Part shown: positions 57,906 to 64,000 of the stretch, in pieces
How the letters are laid out: each line of letters begins with the position of its first letter
Position numbering within the stretch: the first letter of the stretch is position 1
Assembly (NCBI GenBank): GCA_973895155.1
Contig: OZ316892.1
Coordinates: 2,666,001-2,730,000 of the forward strand
DNA length: 64,000 bases
Direction: 5' to 3'
Source of the DNA: Marsupella aquatica
Taxonomy: Eukaryota > Marchantiophyta
The notes under the pieces: model-generated
Database searches by the model: none
Told to the model about the DNA's origin: nothing
Seen by the model: the letters and a program-made list of their open reading frames with translations, nothing else
Translations under genes and position numbers: made by a program

Positions 57906-58084
57906 CATGATGTGCTAGACTATTCACCGTTCACAAAGTAGCAAGGTTACTTCTCATAGTCTTTTAGTGAACCATAAAACACTAATAGTCTTTTGTAGTC
58001 TTCAACAAAACCGGTGCAATGGGTGCGAGTCGTTTCAAGTATGGAAAAAGGACTTAGTGGGCTTAGTCCTATAAGGTATGGTAC

Positions 58085-58161
58085 TTCCCCAGAGGTATTG
58101 GCATCAGTTGCTGGTTTTAGTGGAGTGGTCACTTGGCCAGGTGATTTGTTGGAGGGTAACC
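58085..58161 (+). pseudogene. Ty3/gypsy polyprotein segment between two insertions
   Basis: The frame SPEVLASVAGFSGVVTWPGD continues the retrotransposon polyprotein from left of the CACTA insertion and is cut by element C at GGT AAC C. This 77-bp remnant fixes the order of pieces. Confidence 0.75.
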
Positions 58162-58519
58162 TGTGACGCCGCCGGTACGGCGGTTAATGAGTGATTCAGT
58201 CTAACTGCGCTCGGCACGCGCGTTAGGTGGGTCTTAGGCCGCTATTATTAGCATAACGACAGTATTTAGGTAATCATTAGGGGTAGGACATCATTAGGCA
58301 ATAAGGGGGACTTCAGGTTTGGGCTGGCGGCGGGTCGCTATTCGCACACCCGGGTTACGAGCGTGGAGGGGCCCCTCCCTCGGGTCCGTATAACGAACTT
58401 AAGGAAGCGGCCACTGATGCACGCTGACTCAGACCGGCGGAGTGGCCGGTACACCACAAGCGTGAGCGGTTCAACCTATGGGCGTCGAGGAGACGTCGGG
58501 GATCGACAAGCCCTCAAAG

Positions 58520-58527
58520 TATAAAAG
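58520..58527 (+). promoter_or_regulatory. TATA box of element C
   Basis: TATAAAAG followed by GGGAGCC, 108 bp upstream of the ATG at 58628, in a GC-rich context that makes it stand out. Confidence 0.6.
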
Positions 58528-58627
58528 GGGAGCCAACCCTTTGTAGTGCACCAGTCCATCAGTCCGCGCGCCAGCTTCAACCCCAGCTCTCTCGTTCTCT
58601 CTAGGTCGCCACTACTATCTCCTCTGA

Positions 58628-61206
58628 ATGTCGCACACGATCCTCTCCAGCTCGGCCATTCAATTCTGGACGCAGTTCCTATCTACCGGAAGGCACTTGG
58701 CCGATTCATTGAAACACGCCAACCCGCGCCGATACGAGATCGAACGCGAATACGAGAGAGCCATTCGCCTAGCAGGACGACACCACTACGTCCTTAACTT
58801 TGACTACCCGTCTCAGAGCGAGCTTTACCGACCAGCTGAGGTATCTGGGTACTTCTTCAACGGAGACAAATATATCGGGTTCTGGGAAGCATTGCTTCGG
58901 CTTCCGGACGAGGTCTTCAATATCCCGGGTACAATCGACCTGCAGCGACATCACTTCGACCACATCCCTGCCCAGGTTCGGGCTGTCATTAACGGCGAGT
59001 CCAGTACCAACCGTTCGACAAGGGCGTCCGCACTCGCTTCGGAGAACTTCTACCAGCACCTGCAGAGCTTCATGGGAACTCGGCCATCAACCAACATGAC
59101 CAACTCAGCCGGGCCCGTACCCGTACCCGTACCCGTGCCCATGCAACCCCAGCCTTAGCCTCAGCCGCAGCCTAGCCAAACCCCACCACCTATCACCCAG
59201 CCAGCACAGGTACGCTCCATCATCAACGCTGTGGATCTTAGCGATGACGACGAGGCTACCCCACCCTTGACCAGGCGGCCCAGAGGAACAAGCGCTCGGG
59301 GGGCCGACACTATATCGTCCCCACCCCCTGCTCTGACCCCAGGAGCGGCCCCAGCAGACAACATGGTGACCGTGGCCGCCCCGGGCCCGTTACCAACCGC
59401 AGTGGCACTCCCCAGGCCCGATCGGGAGGATGGGGAAGTATCACCTTCCCCGAGTCAGTCACGGGGAAAGAAGAGGAAGGAATCCGCCACTGCATCCGGG
59501 TTACCGTTGGCCACGGTAGCCGTGGCCAAGGTGACAATGCATCGCATGGGGGAAAACGTTCACAGCAACATCCTCCATCCCAAGCATGCGGTGTACCTGA
59601 AGACTCAGGGATTTGAGCACCTCGCCTCTCTCCCCTGGAACACTTGCAGGTACTACGGGGAGGACATGACAGAATTCGTCAAGAATTATGACGACGTACG
59701 TCAACAGACTCGGCTGCGGGGAAGGAATATGTCCCTCACAGAAGAACGGCTCAAGATGATCTTTGGGTTACCCGAAGGTGACCATCGAGTCGAATCACGG
59801 GCTCCCGGGGGCAAGGGGGCCAAGTACCAATCTTCAAGTTTTCCCTCAGAGGGATCAGTAGACAATGGGTTCGTGATGAGGACCTGCCTCATGCCCGAGA
59901 TAGCTGAGCGGCTGGAGTTCCAGAGGTACGCTCTCCACATGATGGAACCCCGGGGGGAGATCTCCGCCGCCCAGGTTATCCAGGTCGAGAACTATCGACC
60001 TAGGAAATGGGCGTCGTACTTCGCTAAGAAATTCCATGAAGAGATGGAGCGGCGAAGGAAGACGCTGTACATTGGCGGGAAGGCGTATTTTGCTAGCCAC
60101 ATCGAAATCATTCTTGAGTGGTACGCCCGGTTTGATCGACGAACCCTTCCCCGCATCAACGTTACAAAGCTGGTCCCAACTAGGTGGGTTTTTCCGGCAT
60201 TGGAGAGACGGCCCCAACCCGAGGCCCGAAGTCCAGTGGACACGCCAGCTTCACCCACCCCACCTCCACAAATAGCTGCAATCGTAACCGAGGAGGCGCC
60301 GGAGGGGTCGGTCATCGCAACCGTTGATGCGACCCAACTAGCCGGGCTAAGTACAGAAGTTGGTACGGCAAAGGTCTTACCCGAACCCGGGTCTCCCAAG
60401 GACCCGCCGGTGGCAATTCCGGAGAACCGAACATCGCTGCAGGAGGACACTCCAGCCCCTTCCAACGTTATGTCCCCAGGGCTGGACGTCACTGCCCCGG
60501 CCCCTGCGCGTGTTGATGTCTGCCCGTGCCCAAATCCGGACAGGCACAACTTGGACCACCCGGAACTCTTCGTACAGGGTACGTTTCTGAACGGGCTTCT
60601 GGGAGATTTCTCTCATCAAATTGCCCGGGATACGGGGAGTTCATGGCCCGGAAGGTAGCCTGTTTCTTCAATCAGGAGTTGGTTGCCGCCGTAAAGGCAG
60701 GTCGGGCCCAGTCGGAGGCCCTTCAGAGGATAGAGCGGTACCGGGTGGAGTCCGTGTACCTAAAGAACGAAGTGGCGGCTCAAGAGGCTGAGCTTCTGCA
60801 ACTACGACCCAAGGTTGCAGCCGCCGATGAGTTGTTAGCAAAGGCGTACGCTCTTACCGCCCTAGCCAAACAGGCCAAAGCTGGGAACGAGGCCGAGATT
60901 ACACGACTCCGGAACCAGATTGACAGTTTGAAGAAACAAGCTGTCACCTGGCAGAAAGACCTGGAGGAGGCCGAGGAGCGAGCCCAGCGGGACGCGATGG
61001 AGATAGCCACGCTGCAGGCCGAGATGGCGCGGCTCCAAACCGAGGCCGAGAAGCAGGACCAGCTGGCGGGTAAACTGATGAGCGACGCCCAGCAGCTGGA
61101 GGAGGCATGTCAGGAGGCAGCAGAGGAGACGGACGCGGTGAGGCGAGAGAACGAATCTCTGCTGGACCAGGTCCAGCTCCTCAAAGCGGACAATGACAGG
61201 CTTTGA
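58628..61206 (+). pseudogene. Gag-like coiled-coil protein of element C, one stop and one frameshift
   Basis: ATG at 58628. The first 170 residues are helical with a PVPVPVPM run; a TAG at 59156 (CAG context) interrupts; the frame then continues to 60658. Its folded domain holds HLASLPWNTCRYYGEDMTEF, LTEERLKMIFGLPEGD, FVMRTCLMPEIAERLEF and EISAAQVIQVENY, matching the B protein motif by motif. A one-base slip near 60600-60650 moves to the frame that encodes a long coiled coil (VAAVKAGRAQSEALQRIERY to LLKADNDRL) ending at 61206. No enzyme domains. The GC content is well above that of the flanking retrotransposon. Confidence 0.75.
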
Positions 61207-62160
61207 AGGCAGCGGGATGGCCGTTCCCATTTGGGCGGCTCTGGCAAGCGTGCCAGGCATTAGCGGCGGAGTAGGAATAGATTAGAATTAGGATTGGCTT
61301 AGTCAGGCTCTTGGGACAGGCACCTGCCTTAGGTACAGCAGCGCTGCCCTGCTGTCCAGCCTGCGTAAATTAGGATCTTCTAATAAGACACAGCCGTTTT
61401 CCGGCCTGACTGTCAGCTTAGTTAGGACCTTAGTCAGCGAATCTTCGGCGAGAGGACACCCCGTTCCTCGGCTCTTAGTATTTAGTGCACCCCTCGGTAG
61501 AGGCAGGGGGGGTTTTAGTTTTAGAGTCGGACATCCGCGGGACATGCGGGGAGTCCCAACCTCTGGGAATGACAGAGTACCAAGGGGAGGGGGTAGGACT
61601 AAGCTTGCCGGGCAAGTGCGGAGCCGGGCTCCGTTGTAGTGTGCACCCTCAGCCTTGAACCTGTGCATTCCAGGGCTGTCGTGTCAACTAAGTGTACGCA
61701 TATGTTCCCTTTGTAGTAAAATCCTTTCCCATCATTTTTCCTTCGTGTAAATCGAGATTGTATGCATGTGTGCGCATATGTGTGTGGGTTTCTCGTATAT
61801 GGGTGGCAGCGCCGGGCCGAACGCACTACCCGAGACGTGCACAGGGTGCAGCCTGCGGGTAAGTAGTTGCGAGCACGGGTTGAGGACCTGTATCATCGAA
61901 TCCGGATCGAAGGCGGACAGCACGAAGGCTTAGAAGCCCTTAAGCCGGGGTCGATCCTGCTATCGACTAAGGTACGTTCCGGCGGCGGAACACAAACCAT
62001 ACCTAGGAGGTGTCCGTATTTAGCAGTATGCGCACTTAGCGCTAGTTTACGAGAATAAGGTGCATTACGTGCTTCCCTTCCTGCCCAAACCCTCAGATTT
62101 ACGAGGGATGTGCCCGTCTAAGCTGAAGTCTGAGTTAAGGCCGAAGCCTACGACGTGACA
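61207..62160 (+). other. 3' non-coding region of element C
   Basis: No coding frame. Holds the conserved palindrome at about 61977 and the terminus. Confidence 0.5.
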
Positions 62161-63235
62161 TAACCTCTTAGCCGTGGATTCTCCAGTCTATGAAGAGGTA
62201 GAGGAGGTCTTTAGTTTGGCGGCAGTGGTACCCTCCTTGTTGGATGTTCCACTTTGGAGTTCAAGTGGAGTGTTGAGGCAGAAGGATGATCATTTGATAT
62301 CATAGGCTTGGAGTACACCCTTTGTACCTGTGGAGGTAGAGGAGGCTCCAAGACGAGCTCCTACTGGTGGTCCAATGGGGTTGTCTCCTTTGGATACAAC
62401 ACCCATTGTTTGGGAGTATCCACTAGAGGGTATTTGTGTGTTGGACCTCTTTGGTGGGATTAGCACTGGTTTGGCTGCAGTGTTGCAGGCTGGGATACCT
62501 GTGAGGAAGTATTTGTATGTGGAGAGAGATGAGACCGCGAGGAGGGTTTCATCACGACATCTTGCATTGTTGATGCAAAGATACCCTGAGTTGTTACAGT
62601 CCGCAATTCGGGGGTATCAACGGAGTTTGCCATCAGACATTTCATTGTTGGGGGTGCAAGACCTTGAGAGAGTTGGCCCTATTGATTTGGTGATTGCTGG
62701 ATGGCCATGTCAGGGACATACTTGGGCTGGTCATGGTGGAGGGTTATGTGACCCTCGTTCTCATATGTTTTGGGAGATGTTGCGGGTGTTGCGTCATCTT
62801 CAAGTGCATCAGGCACGTGCTCCAGCTTACATTCTGGAGAATGTCCCTTTGTTGGGTACGTGATACTAGATCTCATGTGATCACGGTTGCACATGAGGTA
62901 CGGTCATGGATTGGGCCAGCTGTTTTGTTGGATGTAGCGAGGGTGGGCTCGCGTGCACATCTTCCACGGTTGTGGTGGACGAACTTGTTACCCAGGGAGC
63001 TTTTGAGGCGCGCCTATGATGCAATCCAGCGACCACTATCTCTCACCGTGGATAGTATTTTGGATGGTGGACGACGTTCTCAGGTGGTGAGAGCAGTGGA
63101 TAGGTCACCCATGGCAATAGTGAACCTTGTGGGGCAGCCTAGAATGGCTTTCCTACATTTGTGAGTTTTCCCTCGTCACATGCCTATAGGGATGGTGGTC
63201 CTGGGCTTGTATGGGATTCTTGTAGCAAGGTGATA
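62161..63235 (+). pseudogene. Cytosine-5 DNA methyltransferase domain of the Ty3/gypsy polyprotein
   Basis: Would transfer methyl groups from S-adenosylmethionine to cytosine in DNA. Motifs in order: I, VLDLFGGISTGL (62438 on); IV, GWPCQGHTWAG with the catalytic cysteine codon at 62708-62710; VI, AYILENVP; VIII, a RVGSRAHLPRLWWTNL block in the position of QxRxR; and MAIVNLVGQPRM then FPTFVSFPSSHAYRDG as target-recognition-like sequence. PCQ, as in DNMT1/CMT and bacterial enzymes, differs from the PCN of DRM and DNMT3. Damage: TAG at 62303, a slip near 62860 and an opposite slip near 63148. The domain is cut off at about 63235, so motifs IX-X are not seen. It lies in the same frame as the upstream polyprotein and before reverse transcriptase. 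Confidence 0.88.
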
Positions 63236-63744
63236 AAGAGATAAATGACTATTTACTCCTTAACAACTCGATTTCGTTCCCGTTAGGAGTGGATAAGATC
63301 GAAAAAACTGAATTAACACAATTTGAGAAGTTTACACCAACATTCTTAGGTTGAAGAGATTTCTAATGATCTCCTTAACATAAGTGTTTAACCACAAACT
63401 CAAGTGGGTAATCCTTAGGATTCACAGTGCAATAATAAAGACTAGAATTAACAAAGATTGAAACTAGAGGGAGAGTAGATAGGAGTTTTCAAAGTGCAAG
63501 GGAATTGAATTTCTGACCATCACCACTCTTTCAATAAGGATTATGGCCTAATTTAAGATTCAGAAATCAACATTTTCTATGCTTTTTGATTTCTCGTAGC
63601 AACTCTTCTCCATCTCTTGAATTTAGAAGACAACAATGTAAATCAACCCGGGACACTTTTCTGGTCTAGCTTAAGACGGTACTAGGATACTCGAATTGGT
63701 TTACTTCTCCTACAATCCTTAAGATTGCTTGTTTGAGTTTTTTC
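63236..63744. other. AT-rich segment replacing the region between methyltransferase and reverse transcriptase
   Basis: About 510 bp without coding frame. It begins TGATAAAGAG after CAAGG; CAAGG also occurs at 63777-63781, but inside recognisable reverse transcriptase. The N-terminal half of reverse transcriptase is missing, so this is probably an insertion combined with a deletion. Termini not resolved. Confidence 0.45.
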
Positions 63745-64000
63745 TCCTACAACATTTTGGGGAGTCAACTCATATGGCAAGGATTGTTTGTATCAGTGGC
63801 GGTTCTTACCCTTTGGGTTGAAGAATGCACCTGCCGAGTTTCAGAGAGTGCTGGACAGGATCCTAGCAGGATTGGATTTTATTCGGTGTTACATTGATGA
63901 TATCTTGGTGTTCAGTGATACTATGGAGGAGCACCAACAACATTTCCAGATTGTGTTTGAGCGATTGAAAGCTCATGGTCTACGTTTACATCCAGGAAAG
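63745..64000 (+). pseudogene. Ty3/gypsy reverse transcriptase, partial
   Basis: The frame reads TTFWGVNSYGKDCLYQWRF, then LPFGLKNAPAEFQRVLDRIL and CYIDDILVFS, then HFQIVFERLKAHGLRLHPGK, running off the window. YIDD (63890-63901) is the catalytic metal-binding motif of the polymerase and LPFGLKNAP the family's block 4. The fingers part upstream is missing (see the segment before). The type is Ty3/gypsy, not copia. Confidence 0.93.

Larger units (their letters stand above)
38830..58081 (-). mobile_element. CACTA element carrying F-box and tandem-BRCT genes; right terminus deleted
   Basis: The left end is CACTAGTAGAAACCGGGGGG, followed by subterminal words such as AGTCCTTTATAGGACT to about 39.2 kb. 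Genes on the minus strand, from the right: tandem BRCT, F-box, tnp2 transposase, TnpA-like. The right subterminal part (57.9-58.08 kb) has matching words (AGTCCTATAAGG, GAGTCGTTTC, AAAGGACTTAGT) but stops at GGTAC without the CACTA terminus. The host frame resumes directly at TAC TTC CCC. The target duplication TAC is at 38827-38829 and 58082-58084. Without nested element B the unit is about 14.6 kb. Confidence 0.85.
58162..62160 (+). mobile_element. Element C: LTR-less transposon-like element, 5-bp duplication TAACC
   Basis: A 3999-bp unit flanked by TAACC at 58157-58161 and 62161-62165. It starts TGTGACGCCGCCGG and ends CTACGACGTGACA. The ends are weakly inverted (TGTsACGyCG..GG, then TTAA and TTCAG at matching distances). 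Comparing the first 460 and last 560 bases shows no direct terminal repeat. A TATA box (TATAAAAG, 58520-58527) precedes the ORF by about 100 bp. The 3' part has GTTCCGGCGGCGGAACACAAAC (about 61977, given in part as in B). Excision restores the retrotransposon frame. Confidence 0.87.
33955..64000 (+). mobile_element. Ty3/gypsy retrotransposon with DNA methyltransferase, nested insertions, open at right edge
   Basis: In order on the plus strand: 5' LTR, primer binding site, long leader, gag with two zinc knuckles, protease, cytosine-5 methyltransferase and reverse transcriptase; integrase and 3' LTR lie beyond the window. The polyprotein is interrupted at 38470 (MITE), 38830 (CACTA) and 58162 (element C), and between methyltransferase and reverse transcriptase at about 63.23-63.75 kb. 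When the first three insertions and their target duplications are removed, one reading frame runs on from protease towards methyltransferase. That shows these pieces once formed a single element. Confidence 0.88.

Noticed and set aside
58162-62160. Element C as an ordinary LTR retrotransposon (and A, B likewise)
   Set aside because: The first and last several hundred bases do not match each other, there is no tRNA primer site, and B's ATG lies 116 bp from its end.
1-64000. tRNA, rRNA and CRISPR features
   Set aside because: No cloverleaf-like sequences, conserved rRNA blocks or spacer-repeat arrays noticed; the 12-base tRNA-Met match at 34301 is a primer site, not a gene.

Overview
The window looks like intergenic and intronic DNA from a large, repeat-rich streptophyte genome (a plant or charophycean alga). 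Evidence: plant-type CACTA (En/Spm) transposons with tnp2, DUF4218 and DUF4216 regions; a Ty3/gypsy retrotransposon primed by initiator tRNA-Met; a xanthine dehydrogenase exon of plant type; and GT-AG spliced exons. I cannot name the species. Host genes are sparse: one intact intron-free amidohydrolase (21.1-22.2 kb, minus), the last exon of xanthine dehydrogenase (25.6 kb, minus) and an unidentified plus-strand gene or fragment (10.9-15.4 kb).

Layout. 1-10.8 kb: right part of a CACTA element with a broken tnp2 gene, a captured double PHD-finger gene (EDM2-like) and a 407-bp tandem array before the terminus at 10768. 10.8-16.5 kb: unknown exons, then a second CACTA right end at 16465, inserted in a gag-like pseudogene (16.5-17.6 kb). 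18.4-20.1 kb: simple and minisatellite repeats. 26,880-31,255: element A. 33,955 to beyond the right edge: a Ty3/gypsy element (LTR, primer binding site, gag, protease, cytosine-5 DNA methyltransferase, reverse transcriptase) split by nested insertions. These are a 337-bp MITE (38,470-38,806), a CACTA element of about 19 kb (38,830-58,081) and element C (58,162-62,160). The CACTA element carries TnpA-like, tnp2, F-box and tandem-BRCT genes, and the BRCT gene is itself split by element B (48,424-53,095).

Two observations stand out. First, the Ty3/gypsy element carries its own DNA methyltransferase between protease and reverse transcriptase, with the catalytic PCQ, ENV and FGG motifs preserved. 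Second, elements A, B and C form a family of 4.0-4.7 kb elements with clear 5-bp target duplications and TGTGA... termini. They show no LTRs, no tRNA primer site and no polymerase. Each encodes a large coiled-coil protein; B's 1211-residue frame is fully open. For B and C the boundaries are confirmed independently, because removing the element and one duplication restores a continuous reading frame in the interrupted gene.

Most transposon genes here carry premature stops explained by C-to-T or G-to-A changes, as expected for long-methylated DNA. B is the clear exception and is probably the youngest insertion.
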